Both the position numbers and the translations under genes were made by a program. Source: Xiphias gladius (Eukaryota > Chordata > Actinopteri > Istiophoriformes > Xiphiidae). From it: DNA of 64,000 nt. Below the pieces are notes generated by a model. It searched no databases. It saw nothing but the letters and a program-made list of their open reading frames with translations, and was not told where the DNA came from. The DNA lies in assembly GCF_016859285.1 (NCBI RefSeq), contig NC_053400.1:32655501-32719500 (forward strand), in the 5' to 3' direction. Position 1 is the first letter of the stretch. The number at the start of each line of letters is the position of its first letter. Of the stretch, positions 1-12,544 are shown one piece after another.

Positions 1-1727
1 TTTCTGTATCGACAACATTTTTGCCATAGTAAATAACTCCCCGCAGCCCGGTGTCTTCCCCACCGATTTTCAAAATTGCCTCAGTAAAACCTCTTTTTAA
101 AGAAAAGGAACCTGCATATTTTAACACCCAGCAATTTCAGACCGATTTCATATCTCCCATTTTTAAAGCAAACTTTTAGAGAAACTAGTTTTATCAGCTA
201 GGTACCTTTTACACAGAGACTGCCCTGCTAAAAGCATTGAACGATATCAGAACAAATCTTGACAGCAACAAGCCTTCAGTTCCGATGCTAGCACAGAACT
301 GAGTGCTGCCTCTGACACTGTGGACCACCAGAGTCCTTTAGATGGATTAAGTGGGAGCGTGTTGGCCCGTCCGGAATTTCTCTTTAGCCGGTTTACCTCA
401 TATATTTGAAGAAGAAATTTTTTTGTACCTATAGATGACCCCTCCTCCAAACAATACCTATGTGCAGAAGTTACTTATGGGGTACCGCAAGGATCAATTT
501 TAGGACCGCTACTTTTTAATATGTACATGCTACCCCCGGGCAGCACCATCTGGAGGCTGATGACACTCCGATCTACGTGGCCGTGTCTCCTGACGACACC
601 AGGCCCATTGACTCACTTGTTTGCGGTATCTTAGATGTAAAGGCCCGGATGTCACAGACATTTTTTTTTTTTACAGCTCAGCCAGTATAAAACAGAGGTA
701 CTGATCATTGGTTCAGAGGCTCACAGAGAGAAAACTGCCTGTCAAACTAAATACAATAAAACCCGAGCCAAGAAGCAAGAAATCTAGGAGTGATTTTTGA
801 CTCTGATTTTAATTTCAAAGCTCACGTGCAAGGTGTCACAAAAACAGCATTTGAAGCACATCTCCAAAATGAGGCCATTTCTCTCTCTGAGCAACACGGA
901 AAGACCGAACCATGCTTTTATAACTAGCAGGCTAGACTATTGTAACACGCTCCTTTCTGGTCTAACGAAGAAAACAAATAAAACTACAGTTAATAGAGTC
1001 AAAGCCACAACAAATTCAAAATTCTGCTGCGTGAGTGCTGACTAAGACCGAAAGGAGAGCACACGTTACGCCTGTTTTAAAGTCCTTACACCGGTTACCT
1101 GTTAGTTTCTGTATTGATTTTCAGAATTCTTTTATCAGTTTTTGAGGCACTGTTTGGCCTTGCACCAGACCCCCTCACAGAAATGCTTTTGGTTTATGAA
1201 CCAGGAGGTCCCCTCAGATCCTCCGGTTCTTCTCTTTTAGCTGTTCCCCAAAAGCAGAGCAAAAACATCCAGTGATGCTGCCTTCATTACGCTCCAAGCT
1301 GCCGGAGCTGCAGCCTCCCAGAGGATCTGAGAGGAGCTGATAATACTGATATTTTTGAACTAAAAAACCCATATACTCAGTCTGGCGTTCTTGTAGTGTT
1401 TTATAATTTTATGGCTTTAGTATTTAAACTTCTTCTATTTATCATCATGATCATATTTGATTTATTTTATTCTATTTTATTTTATTAACATTTTACTGTT
1501 TTACCATAATCAGTTTATTTTTGTGTGGCACTTTATAACGTTATTTTTGTTGCTTGTATCATCTTTCATTATTATTATCTATGGTTGTTTTTTTTTGCGC
1601 ATTAGTCTCTCAATCCATTTTTAACGTCCTACGTTTTGTCAGTTGCTTGTAAAGCACATTGAATTGCATCAGATATGTTTGAAAGGTGCAATATAAACAA
1701 AGTTGGAATGGTTGACTGATTGCGTGA
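1..1727 (+). mobile_element. L2-type LINE remnant (reverse transcriptase part and 3' tail), cut by window edge
   Basis: Translating by eye gives degraded pieces of an L2-clade non-LTR reverse transcriptase in order: FRPISYLPFL near 140-170, ETALLKALNDI near 220-250, the GVPQGSILGPLLFN block near 478-520, an ADDT block near 555-575, LDYCNTLLSGL near 940-965, then the C-terminal PVLKSLHRLPVSF region near 1070-1110. Stops and frame changes are frequent, so it is a dead copy. The AT-rich 3' part ends near 1690-1727 with the tail typical of these elements (a TGTAAAGCACATTGAATTG-like segment, then AATATAAACAAAG). The 5' end lies outside the window. Confidence 0.85.
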
Positions 1728-2984
1728 TTGTTCTATCGAGGCGGCTTCATCATGATCATCAGCAGCAGCAGTTTAAACTGACCCCTCGTGTCACAAACAT
1801 CTGTCCGGATCATGCGTTGTTTGTGTGAAGACACACCTAAATGAGTTCACTGAGTCAGCTTTGCCTGCTCTTAATCACATTTTTGACAGATCACTCTCTA
1901 ATGATTTCCCCTGACGCAAGTCAGACCCCGCTTTTAGCAATAAGCATATTCAAGGTTTGGGAATTACCTGTGTGACACGCACGTATCATAAGGTTAACCT
2001 AGGGTCAGCTATGTTATTTTAGCTGTCTCTCGTCGTCAGCTTTATGTAGCAATTCTTAACCTGATTTTTTTGCTTAAAAGATGAAAGAAGTGGGGGGGTC
2101 GTTCGTTATCTGCATGTTTTTCCCGGAAAGACCAATGTGCTTGAAGACTACAAAGCCTACGAGGTCAAGCAGCTGAATTTTTCTTTAAGAAGTCAAACCC
2201 TCTCTGTAGTCATTTTGTGTCCAGTCATACATGTTTTGTGTTTGTGTCTCTTTGCAGTCAGTTTTCCCCTTTTCTAATCTTTTACTCTCCTAACTTCTGT
2301 TAACTATTATAAAAAAATTGTTTGGTCAAATACCTTTCCTTCTTTCTAGTGGTCACCGACTTTTGGGAAATAACCTTGTTCTGTTAATGCTTTTCCCTCG
2401 TTCACATTTCCTTGTTTCAATTTGTGCTAAACCTCCTGATTCCCTAGAAAGTGCACAATGCTTATCTATCCACCACACACCCGATTCATTCCAGGATTTT
2501 CTCAAAAGCAAAAAAGAGTTCCAGTACTGGATTATCCCGTGACACTATGAACGTCATCCTGGAGACACCGTCTGAGATTGTCTGCCTTTATCTCCATGTG
2601 TAAATGATTTCACATCTACCCCCTCGCTAAGACGGCCGGTATTTCACTCTGCCTTTGAGTGTGGCCTTTTGGACCAGATACTGATTGGTAGGTCTTGGGC
2701 CCTTGTTCACACGCTGGCATTAGAACGCGTCTCCGCCCGCGTCCTGAGTGAACACCCTCCGTGATCGGGTCTGACCTCCCTGCTCTGTGTGCAAATAAAC
2801 AGGAGCACCACTTCCGTTTGCAAACACCAAATGCATTGTTTAATATTAAAGGGCGTGAGGCAGCAATGCACTTCCTGTGACTACCCCGTGGGAAATGGGA
2901 GGCAGCAGAAGGAATCAAAACATTACAGACTGGGTCCATTACTTGGCGTGTTCCAGACACACCAAATTGCCCGAGACGTTTGAT
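1728..2984. other. Intergenic DNA, no gene seen
   Basis: Only short chance reading frames occur here; none has a recognisable protein family, splice context or codon pattern. The composition is ordinary AT-rich fish intergenic DNA. Confidence 0.6.
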
Positions 2985-3320
2985 GCCCTCGTACTACATC
3001 TTGTAGTGACATGTTCAGACGTCACGGACACAGCCATCTTACGCAATTTGTACGACTTGTATTTAATTACAAATGAGTATGCACATCAGAGGACGCCAGT
3101 TGAGTAGGTGGTCTCTCAATGTGGCCCAGGACACATCAGCATACACACTGCTAAAATAATGTGGGCACCTGTGGACGCGGTCAGAGCGCTCCGATCTCAA
3201 CGCGTCCTCAATGCATCCCGGGTGCATTCCCACCCGTACTCGGAGCTGTCCACTTGTGATCGGATCGCATGTCGGTGCCAGGTCTGATCAGGGCCCCGGT
3301 CTGTTCATATAGCCGAGGAG
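2985..3320. repeat. Probable interspersed fish repeat, unclassified
   Basis: The stretch containing CTCGGAGCTGTCCACTTGTG and TGATCGGATCGCATGTCGG resembles a repeat I remember from other teleost genomes. No terminal repeats were identified, so the limits are approximate. Confidence 0.35.
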
Positions 3321-3715
3321 AACACAGGCGGGACGGACAAATGAAGAATCGGCTTCTCCAGAAAATCACCTTGCCGTCCGGATGTTGCAGAACACACAAC
3401 ACCACAACGTGTTGTTGTCTTTTTGTTTTTTAGAGAAATTACTAACGAAAGCAAATTGTTAGGTTTGTACGATCGCATCGATCCCATGCTTTTTCAGTCT
3501 CCTGCTCTAACTCGTGTTGTAAACTGTCACATCATATCGCAAAATGTGATGCAGCAGCGTTTGCAGCGTAACACGGACCACTGAAAAAAGCCTGCACACT
3601 GAGCTGGAAACAAGGGTCATGACACACAGGATTAATGAGCTCGGCTAAATCCGATGTCTGCCGGCAGAACGGGCAGAATATCGACTTCTCGCCAACCAGT
3701 GTGGGTGGGGGAAAC

Positions 3716-3847
3716 CCCCAGGTTTCGTGGCCCGCCTAACAGCGCCTTCCTGAGACCCCCCCCAGGTTTCGTGGCCCGCCTAACGCCGCCTTCCTGAAAC
3801 CCCCCCAGGTTTCGTGGCCCGTCTAACGCCGCCTTCCTGAGACCTCC
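3716..3847. repeat. C-rich minisatellite, small outlying block (3 units)
   Basis: Three tandem units of the same roughly 45-bp motif as the main array, each with GGTTTCGTGGCCCG, a GCCTTCCTGA core and a run of C. It is separated from the main array by about 490 bp of unrelated sequence. Confidence 0.93.
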
Positions 3848-4339
3848 CTCCCTCTCTCTCACACACACACACAGAGACAGGCAAAGAGTAGAGAACAGAG
3901 AAAAAGTCCACGCCTATCGATCGACCAATCGACGACACATCCAAACCCAAATGCGTGTTTTAATATGGGTAACTCTATCAGAAGCTGGTCTTTGCCTTCC
4001 ATTCTCATTTCTTGCTCGTTCTTGTGCACACAAATCATCCTCGCCGCTCCTCCTGCTTCTCTCTACGATACAAATGTTCTTCTTCCAATAATGTCTTCTC
4101 AACGGAAGCTCATAAATATCATCGAACGTCCCTCAGGGAGCTCATGTATGTATTCTTAACCATCTTAGTCCCCTCAAAGACTCCAAAACCATTCGTTTCA
4201 AACGTCCTCTCGAAGAGACTCGTGTGTATTAACGAGACGCAGACGTTTCAGCGAGAGGCTGCTTCAGACACCGTTCACCGACGAATGTTCGAGTGGGAGC
4301 TCACAACTGAATTTCCCCGTTCTGCAGCTGCAGCTCACA
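3848..4339. other. Non-repetitive DNA between the two minisatellite blocks
   Basis: No gene or recognised element. It starts with a short CA/CTCT tract and lies between units of the same minisatellite, so it is either an insertion into the array or unique DNA spanned by a duplication of units. A 142-residue open frame here (4012-4440) has no recognisable domain and runs into the repeat. Confidence 0.5.
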
Positions 4340-5541
4340 CCGCCTTCCTGAGACCCCCCCCCCCCCCCCCCAGGTTTCGTGGCCTGTCTAACGCCGCCTT
4401 CCTGAAACCCCCCCCAGCCAAGGTTTCGTGGCCCGTCTAACGCCGCCTTCCTGAGACCCCCCCCCCACCCCAGGTTTCGCGGCCTGTCTAACGCCGCCTT
4501 CCTGAGACCCCCCCAGGTTTCGTGGCCTGTCTAACGCCGCCTTCCTGAAACCCCCCCCACCCCAGGTTTCGCGGCCCGTCTAACGCCGCCTTCCTGAGAC
4601 CCCCCCCCCAGCCAAGGTTTCGTGGCCTGTCTAACGCCGCCTTCCTGAGACCCCCCCCCCCACCCCAGGTTTCGCGGCCCGTCTAACGCCGCCTTCCTGA
4701 GACCCCCCCCCGCCCAGGTTTCGTGGCCTGTCTAACGCCGCCTTCCTGAGACCCCCCCCCACCCCAGGTTTCGCGGCCCGTCTAACGCCGCCTTCCTGAG
4801 ACCCCCCCCCAGGTTTCGTGGCCCGTCTAACGCCGCCTTCCTGAGACCCCCCCCCCAGGTTTCGTGGCCTGTCTAACGCCGCCTTCCTGAGACCCCCCCC
4901 CACCCCAGGTTTCGCGGCCCGTCTAACGCCGCCTTCCTGAGACCCCCCCCCCAGCCAAGGTTTCGTGGCCTGTCTAAAGCCGCCTTCCTGAGACCCCCCC
5001 CCACCCCAGGTTTCGCGGCCCGTCTAACGCCGCCTTCCTGAGACCCCCCCCCAGGTTTCGTGGCCCGTCTAACGCCGCCTTCCTGAGACCCCCCACCCCA
5101 GGTTTCGCGGCCCGTCTAACGCCGCCTTCCTGAGACCCCCCCCCCCGCCAAGGTTTCGTGGCTTGTCTAAAGCCGCCTTCCTGAGACCCCCCCCCCCCCA
5201 GGTTTCTTGGCCTGTCTAACGCCGCCTTCCTGAGACCCCCCCCCCAGCCAAGGTTTCGTGGCCTGTCTAAAGCCGCCTTCCTGAGACCCCCCCCCCAGCC
5301 AAGGTTTCGTGGCCCGTCTAAAGCCGCCTTCCTGAGACCCCCCCCCCAGCCAAGGTTTCGTGGCCTGTCTAAAGCCGCCTTCCTGAGACCCCCCCCCACC
5401 CCAGGTTTCGTGGCCCGTCTAAAGCCGCCTTCCTGAGACCCCCCCCCCACCCCAGGTTTCGCGGCCCGTCTAAAGCCGCCTTCCTGAGACCCCCCCCCAG
5501 GTTTCGTGGCCCGCCTAACGCCGCCTTCCTGAGACCCCCCC
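4340..5541. repeat. C-rich minisatellite, about 25 tandem units of 42-50 bp
   Basis: Counting the GCCTTCCTGA core gives about 25 units. Each has GGTTTCG(T/C)GGCC(T/C)GTCTAA(C/A)G, then the core, then GA(G/A)ACC leading into a run of 6 to 14 C. Subtypes recur: CGTGGCC versus CGCGGCC, and linkers CAGG, ACCCCAGG or AGCCAAGG, often alternating, which suggests a two-unit higher-order repeat. The long glycine/leucine-rich open frames on the minus strand (4631-4903, 4974-5450) are read-outs of this repeat, not genes. The bottom strand presents regularly spaced G runs. Confidence 0.95.
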
Positions 5542-6900
5542 GAGGCCCGGGGTTACGTTTCTAATTTTCTTTCACGCAGCGGCTAAGACGCATGTCCTAC
5601 CGTGTAGAGAGCGAGGGGCCCTTTCTTCATTAATCTGGCATCTCCTTTACTCAGCTCACTCTACCGCTAATTAGACCATTCTACAGTCTCCCACTTTAAC
5701 TTCTTCTTTTCTGCACCTCTTTGCTACCCTACTGCCCCCTTCGCGTCGCCCCAGCAACGCCACGGAACCCAGATGCAGAACGGAGCCCCGCGCCAAGCAT
5801 CCACACACAACCGATCCTCTCGAGCCGTCTCGATGGCGCATAAAGGTTTATCACGAAGAAGTCCAGCGTGAGAGGGTGAGAAGTGTGAACCGGTCTGAGA
5901 ATCGGCCTTGAGTAAGACCGTCGTTTCCCCAAGAAATGCCACGCACGTATGGTTTCAACCGCAGACTGGGGGGCACCAGCAGCGTCCCCCGAGGTTGGGC
6001 CTCCACTAGAACACAGACGTCTGGCTCTGCCCGTTTAACCCGAGAGGTCAGGAGCTGAGCCGGGACACGAGAGAAAGAGAAAAACCAAACAAAGCAACTG
6101 CTGCTTCTTTGTTTTTGTTTTGGTGAAATACTCGAGCAGAACGAGCAGCTCAACGTTGTACCAGGGCCCGGGTCGTGCAGCAAAAACACCGGCGCCGGCT
6201 GGACGATGAAGCGGAGTGAAGGTTGAATCGGTCCCGGCCGTGTCATCGACGGCCTCGGACGCCGGGTTTAGAAGAAGCCGCACATGAACCCCACCCCTGC
6301 TCAAAAAGCAGGTTTTACTGGGGATTATTCCTGCAGAAGGAGCTGTAGTCATCCAGACCGGTGACCCCCTTTTCCTCGACCGCTGCCCAAAACATCTCAC
6401 TCAAGGATTCCCGTGTCGGATTAATGATCACGCCTGATCCGACGGCGCGCGCGGGGAAACCGAAAGTGCCATTGGTCGGGCCCCGGCGTCCGGTGCGACG
6501 TCAGCTCTCTCCCACGGCCACAAACCCTCGGCCGAGGCTCGCGGGAGGGATCTGCGGGTCGAAGTGTGTGCGTGCGTGTGCGTAAAATACTGCTGACGTG
6601 AGTCGCACGCGGTTGCCGGGGCGACGGCAAGGCGTCACAAGAAACAGCACCTGACAAACGCCAACAGACGCGGGTGAATACCTGACCCCCTCGGCGCAGG
6701 TGAAAAGAGGCGCTGCGGTCAGGGCCGCTGCTATTCGACGCATGGTGTTCTATGATGTTCAGTGTAACTTAGTACTGGGCTAGGGTAATGTGATTACTTT
6801 TTTAGTAGCGTGAGGGATTACACTTTGAAATTCAGTAATGACATCAGAGGCACCGATCCCGAATCCGGGTCTCTGTGAGTCCAGTGGTCAGGCTGGTCTG
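5542..6900. other. CpG-rich stretch without a supported gene
   Basis: GC- and CpG-dense DNA, densest near 6400-6740. Several overlapping open frames on both strands look like a by-product of GC content; none matches a known family or shows splice structure. It could be a CpG island of an unseen transcript, or methylation-free repeat DNA. Confidence 0.4.
6496..6601. promoter_or_regulatory. Pair of CRE-like sites in the CpG-rich stretch
   Basis: CGACGTCA at 6496-6503 and TGACGTGA at 6594-6601 each differ by one base from the CREB/ATF palindrome TGACGTCA. Two such sites 98 bp apart inside a CpG-rich block are suggestive of a promoter, but no transcript start or gene was identified. Confidence 0.25.
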
Positions 6901-7589
6901 GGACTGACCCCAGTTAGTGGCGGTGATCCTGCTCCTTCAGACTGAAGATATGACATTTTTCGACCTTTTCTTTTTTTCGACGGCTTCTCTGCTGAGAGAC
7001 GCGCGAGGCGAGAGCTGCGGGCGCTCGTCAAACCTGTCGTATCGATGGCCGAGTCGAATCGGAGCACACGCACACACGCACACACACAATTCGCACTTTC
7101 TGGTGTCCTGCTGTCAAAACCCAGAGAAGAGGAGAGAACGAGAGGAGCAACGCCGGATCCAAGCCCGTGAAGCAGAATAAAGCCCTCGTTGTGATGCAGT
7201 GATCCACGTTGCATCGACCAGGCTTCCAAAGCAACGTTTTGGGTGGAAAATGAAGGCCTTCGGAGTCACACTTAATTCGGTCAGCCTTCACGTCGATGCA
7301 GCATCAGCTGACAGTTTATTCACTTAGTGTTAGACCGGAAATTTTTCTTTTTCCTGTTAATGTTTTTATTACGGTTCCCATGATTCTTGACTTCATCTTC
7401 TCAGCCAAAGTCTCAGAAGAAAAAATAAAATTTGGAAAACAGTGACAAGGGATCCATAAATCAGGTCTTTTTTTTATGTTTTCTATGGCAAATTATTGTA
7501 TTTGGTTTTCGGTTTTTAAAAAAAACAACAAACAGCCTGAGAACAGGAAAGAAAATGCGGGACAGGGGTCAGATTTTCTTTCTTTTTTT

Positions 7590-7800
7590 TCTCAGAGGAT
7601 GAATCCCTCCGACTTTTTTTTTTTTTAATCTAGTTTCATCAGGTCAAATCTGAGTTTGTCCAACATTTTGGTTCATGACCAAATAAATATCAGCAGGACT
7701 CACGACGCTCCAGCCTCAGCGCTGCTTTGTGCTAATTAGTAAATCACTAAACCAAACAGATAGTGGTAACATTTGTAGCACACAATAAAATGAATTTGTC
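7590..7800 (-). repeat. Interspersed fish repeat (TTTGGTT..TGACCAAATA family), reverse copy
   Basis: CATCAGGTCAAATCTGAGTTTGTCC followed by TTTGGTTCATGACCAAATA and then GTGCTAATTAGTAAATCACTAA matches, with decay, the segment at 63,800-63,890 and the reverse complement of the longer copy at 12,545-13,040. The family is common in teleosts and has no coding capacity that I know of. Confidence 0.6.
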
Positions 7801-7870
7801 TTCGTCACTGCAAGGTCGGGGCGGCACTCCATTGTTGGGCCCCTACTGACCCCCGAGGTTCATGGCAGTT

Positions 7871-10800
7871 CCATCAAATTCTGGAGCAGAAAGGATTAGT
7901 TGACTAATTGACTGGTCAATTGAGAGAAAATGAATAGGTAACAATTGTGAGAGTTTGACTATGATAGTAAACTCAAAGCGTTTTGTAGTGTTTGACTGGT
8001 GGTCAGACAAAATGAGGCAACGTGAATACAGATGGGCGACGCGTTAAAAGGACAAACCGTCTGGTCACCACGCGGAGCCCTACCAGAGGGATGGGCACAG
8101 TTCTTCCGCAGGATCCTGGGGGGGGGGGGACGCCATCCAACTCGTCGGTGCAGAAACTCCCACAGTTTTCCAAAGTTTGAGATCCGTTGACCGCACATGA
8201 CTCACATCCTTTTCAGACTCAGCCACCACTTCAGCGACCTCTTGTCCTATGGATGGGGGCGTTGTCATCCTGTTTTTCTGGTGTTTCATCATCTGTTTTT
8301 ATGTTAAAAGCAGCTGTCTTCTAACGCAGCACCTTGGACTGATGATCAGTGTCCAGTCCTTTTGCAAACCTATCTCCAAGTGTTTTATTTAAATAAAATA
8401 TGTTCAGAAATTCATTGTCAAACTGTCTGCATAATGTTGTGGATTCGGGTTTGTGTAGACGAGCACATGGATGTTGATCGTAGATATTTTACTCCTGAAA
8501 TGTGGAGTTGTTGTGGTGAAATTTGGCTTTTTGGCTCTGCCTGCACATCTTTTGTGATTGTATGAATATTACTTTATATTTTAACTTGGATTTTTACTTT
8601 GCAGACAAACAAACAACAGCTTCTTTTTTTTTTTTTAAACCTAAAAATGCAGAATCTTTACCCAGTGAGAAGATGCAACTGCACCACAGCGAGCGCGCGT
8701 TTACACAGATTTTTATTTTTTATTCATCCGTCCGCCGGGATCCCTCGGGCCACACATCAAAGCTTGTTTGAAAAATAGGAAAGCTGACAAACGTTTTTCT
8801 TTCCACTGCGCCACTGCACTCCTTTTTTTTTTTTTATTTGCAAACGACGGGCCTGCGGAGCCACTGAACTGTCGGTTGCCCAAAAGCTCTCTGGACAGTT
8901 TCGCTTTGGGGAAAAGTTGGTGTTGATCCAAGTAGCCCCATAAGTTAGCACCCACAAGCAGTGTATCGTGTAAGATATTCACACATGCTTTATAACACAC
9001 TTTTAAAATGACATTATTATGTCATTAACCTTATCTCCTCTTTTCAAGCATCTATAACTCAGATCATGAACGATATGGTGTACAACACAGTTGTACTCAT
9101 GTAAAATACGATGAATATGTCGTTTTTTATGATTATATTTATTGATTATATCTTATGAACTATTTGTTTATTTTGAACACACTAAGGATACGGTTACGTG
9201 TGCCTGGTTGAATGTGATAACAGCTACAGGATACTGTTTTATTCTCAGCTACAGATGCCGCTTGTAATTGTTGACGAGTGAATGAATAAACACTTAAAAT
9301 GCTCCTATCTGTGCTTATGAGGACATCATAATGTTGATTGTCTGTTGGGATCGCCTTTAAAATACATACAGTATAGTCTACAGTGTCTGCGCCTTCACAC
9401 ACTAAACAATACGGTTGCAACACAAACACACTGATCCTGCCAAAGCGATGAGTATGAAAACCTCATTTCCTGTAGAGAAATTAATTCCAGAGAAATATGT
9501 GATGCTGTACTTCTCCTTCCTTGGATCAACATTCAGTTTTTAGTTTAATGGCCTCTCCTTTGGCCCGACAGATGCTGGCCCGACCAAAATTCCTCGGAAC
9601 AGAACAGGACTTATGCCTGTGTGGTCCAGATCACATGTAGATGGAACATGTGGACTGTCAACTAAAAAGAAGCTGGAACATTTGCCGATTTAAGCATTTC
9701 CTGGTGGTCTAAGGACAGAGGGCGTTGCACGTTGCTTGGGATGGTAAAAACTTCTCAGACAAACTACATAAGTTGGATTTTTTGGGCCTGAAATTTTCGT
9801 GGCTGCACTTAAAGGGTAGGTTCCGCTTTTTTTTCAAGCAATAATCACAGCGTCTGCCCATAAGTTGATTAAAACAGTTTTTGTTTGCTGTAATTGTGCA
9901 ACAACCCTTTTCCTAATGTGATTCCAATGCAAGCGAGAGTCCGCCGAGACGTTTCCGAGGCCAAATGGGAGGCTTCCTGAGTTACGGTCTCTTTGCTACA
10001 AAGGTCCCTCTTTGTGTTACTGCCCCTGTCCTGCATCTTTGAGGGGGGAAACTGCCTGGGGAACACACAAGAGGGACTTTCATAATGCAAGACCGCAACT
10101 TTGAAACATGTCCACTGAGTCTGTCCGTCATGACGCTGCTGAAGCGTCACATTAGCCTCTGCTACATTTGAGAATACATGTTTATACAGAATGAGGACTT
10201 GTGGACTTGGTCGCCATTCTGGACGCGAGGAACAATAACAGCGACCGAAACAATGTGAAAAATGTGAACCGATCCTTTAAGTGGGGGGCCATCCGGTGTG
10301 CTTTCACTTCCATGCCAGTAGGTGGTGTTGTGTGCTAAAGTAAGAGCTCACTGGTCAGTACCTGAAAAAAAACATCCAGTGTCTTCTAAGTGCAGCAACA
10401 AAGTCAGGACGTCCTGTGCTAAAGGCTGTTCCCTTGCTGGCTGAGGGCCTGGGTGAAATATGCAGTAACGCGAGTGAAGTCCTCACAGTTTCAGCTTCAG
10501 ACCTCAAAGCACCGAGACCCCCTGGGAACGCCGGGGACTGACACGTGCAATGTGTGAAAAGCTCCCGGATCCGAAACCGAAAACTAATCTGTTGGTGCAA
10601 GACTAACGATAAACCGTCCGCCTGATTTCGCCCACGTCTCTCTATTCGGTGAAACGTGACTAAATGGTGTCAGACTCATAGTTATTGACAATATCTATAT
10701 GTAATAATATATATGTAGTAATAATAATAATAATAAAGGTCCAGTCACGTTAGAAAAAATGAATCTGGTGACGCGATAGTTGTCGCTCACGAGGCTAACT

Positions 10801-10980
10801 GGTGATAGCTGGCGCGCTACCCGGGACGTGCCGGCGCTGGTCAGTCACAACTGCTCCTCTTTGTGTTTTTCTGCATTTACTTAGGTACTCAGCCCTCTTG
10901 CTGTCGGCATTGTGCATTTTCGGCCCCGGAATTTAACGGGATCGCTGATTGTCGGTCACAGTGAGGGACACTGGGCTCAG
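7871..10980. other. Intergenic DNA, no gene seen
   Basis: About 3.1 kb of AT-rich sequence with poly-T tracts and a G run near 8110. Open frames here are short and unrecognisable. No RNA gene, terminal inverted repeat or CpG island was noticed. Confidence 0.55.
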
Positions 10981-11039
10981 ACTTATCGTCGGGTTTGTTC
11001 CAGAGACACATTTCGACTCCCGCCTGCAAACCATTCCTT

Positions 11040-11420
11040 TTTTTGGTGGGGCAGTTCATTCTCCGACAACGGTCTCCTAAAAGTTGAGTAATCGCTGGCT
11101 GGATCGTGTTCAGAGGCAGCGTATTTTTGTAATGAATGAAGCGAAGTATCTATAAATGGCAGCAGAGGTGGCTGGGATCGATGGTGGACGTACAGAGTGC
11201 GCGACTGTCGCATCCAGAGTCCCGTCCCATGTTTGGGCAAAGGAAGGTATTTGGTCGGGGTTCGGGAAAGACGGTGGTTTTGGTCCAGTGTAAATAAACA
11301 GGTTGCGTCCGAGGTCACCGTGAACTTTTTCTGTGTTAAACCAGACCGGGATCTTTCCCGAACCCGACCCAAGTGCCGTGAGAGTCTCAACAGACCCGCG
11401 AATCAGTTTAAATAACGCCG
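11040..11420 (+). repeat. Interspersed repeat, copy 1 of a two-copy family in the window
   Basis: The block with GCTGGCTGGATCGTGTTCAG, TGTAAATAAACAGGT and CCAGACCGGGATCTTTCC aligns collinearly with 60,660-61,015. The conserved order over about 350 bp shows one element family. Its class is unknown to me; no terminal repeats were found. Confidence 0.7.
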
Positions 11421-12544
11421 CACCGGTGGATATTGTGCTGCGGGGTCAGGTATTCTGGCAGAAAACAGATACGTCCTGTGAACATTTTACTGATTCGCTC
11501 CGTGTCAACCTGTTCCTGATTTTTCTAAATACGTAAATTAACAACATCCTCCTTACGTTCGTGGCAAATGCGTTTGGCACAAAACGCATTTGCCGTTGTG
11601 GTTTAGTGGTATAGAGACGTGATTTCCAGGGGGACAGGGCCGCCGACAGAGGACATTAGACACAAGTGAATGGTGCTTAACACAGTTAACAAGCTTTGAT
11701 TCTTTTTGTTCCCTCAGAGCTCGGCGCCGTCGACGCTGCTGGCTGTTGGTCAACGGTGCAGATTTGTGGGTCAGAGTTCATCAGACTTGAACCCAAAACA
11801 AAACTCCATGAAGCCACTAATTGCAGCAACTCCGTTGGATTGACGTGATTCTTGCTGCAAAACGGGACCGGACGCCGACGTCTGAAGCTTTTGAAGTCCT
11901 CACTTTAATGGCCTTTAATTGACATCTGCGGAGAAAAAAGACGTCAACCGTCTGAACCCAGGCGAGTTTGTGAGAGTTGAAACATCGTGAGAATTTGTTC
12001 CTGTCTCTTTTTGATTAGAAATTCTGCACATGAGTTCACACAGAGCACCGGCGCGCCTCTGCAACCATCCAGCGATGAAGAAAAGCATGCGTGAGCTGGT
12101 TACTTCTTACGGTGCAGCCAACCAGAAATTTGGGCAAGAGGGGACTTTTTTTTTCTTTTCTTTTTTTTTTACTGCGAGGTACTGGTGAAGGAGACCCTGA
12201 GAAAACACGCCGACAGTTTTCACTTCGCATAAAAGCCGACGATGTTAGAGGGAAATAATGAGATCCAGGATCAGACTCTCTGCTGTGCACTCGGGGGATA
12301 GATTTGTCCTGATCCAAACAGCATGTCTCTCGGGCCGCTACAAGTCTGGATTACCGGCTGGGCCTGCAGGGCACAACTGAAAAACAAAACTGTCACAACC
12401 CAGGTGCATGAACTGGAAAACTGGCAGGAAGGTCCCACGCGTTCAGCCCGAGACGCTTGGGGAAAACAGTTTTTTGTTTTTTTTTCTGACAACGGGAAAC
12501 GATCGGGTCGAAGCCCCGTGACATAAGAAACAAGACTAACCCTC
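11421..12544. other. Intergenic DNA, no gene seen
   Basis: No family-like frame, RNA gene or complete mobile element was recognised. Confidence 0.5.

Noticed and set aside
4631-5450. Repetitive glycine/leucine/arginine frames on the minus strand
   Set aside because: Straight read-out of the minisatellite; frame survives because many units have a length that is a multiple of three.
3716-5541. CRISPR-like array
   Set aside because: Units are tandem and near-identical with no unique spacers, and the host is a vertebrate; it is a minisatellite.
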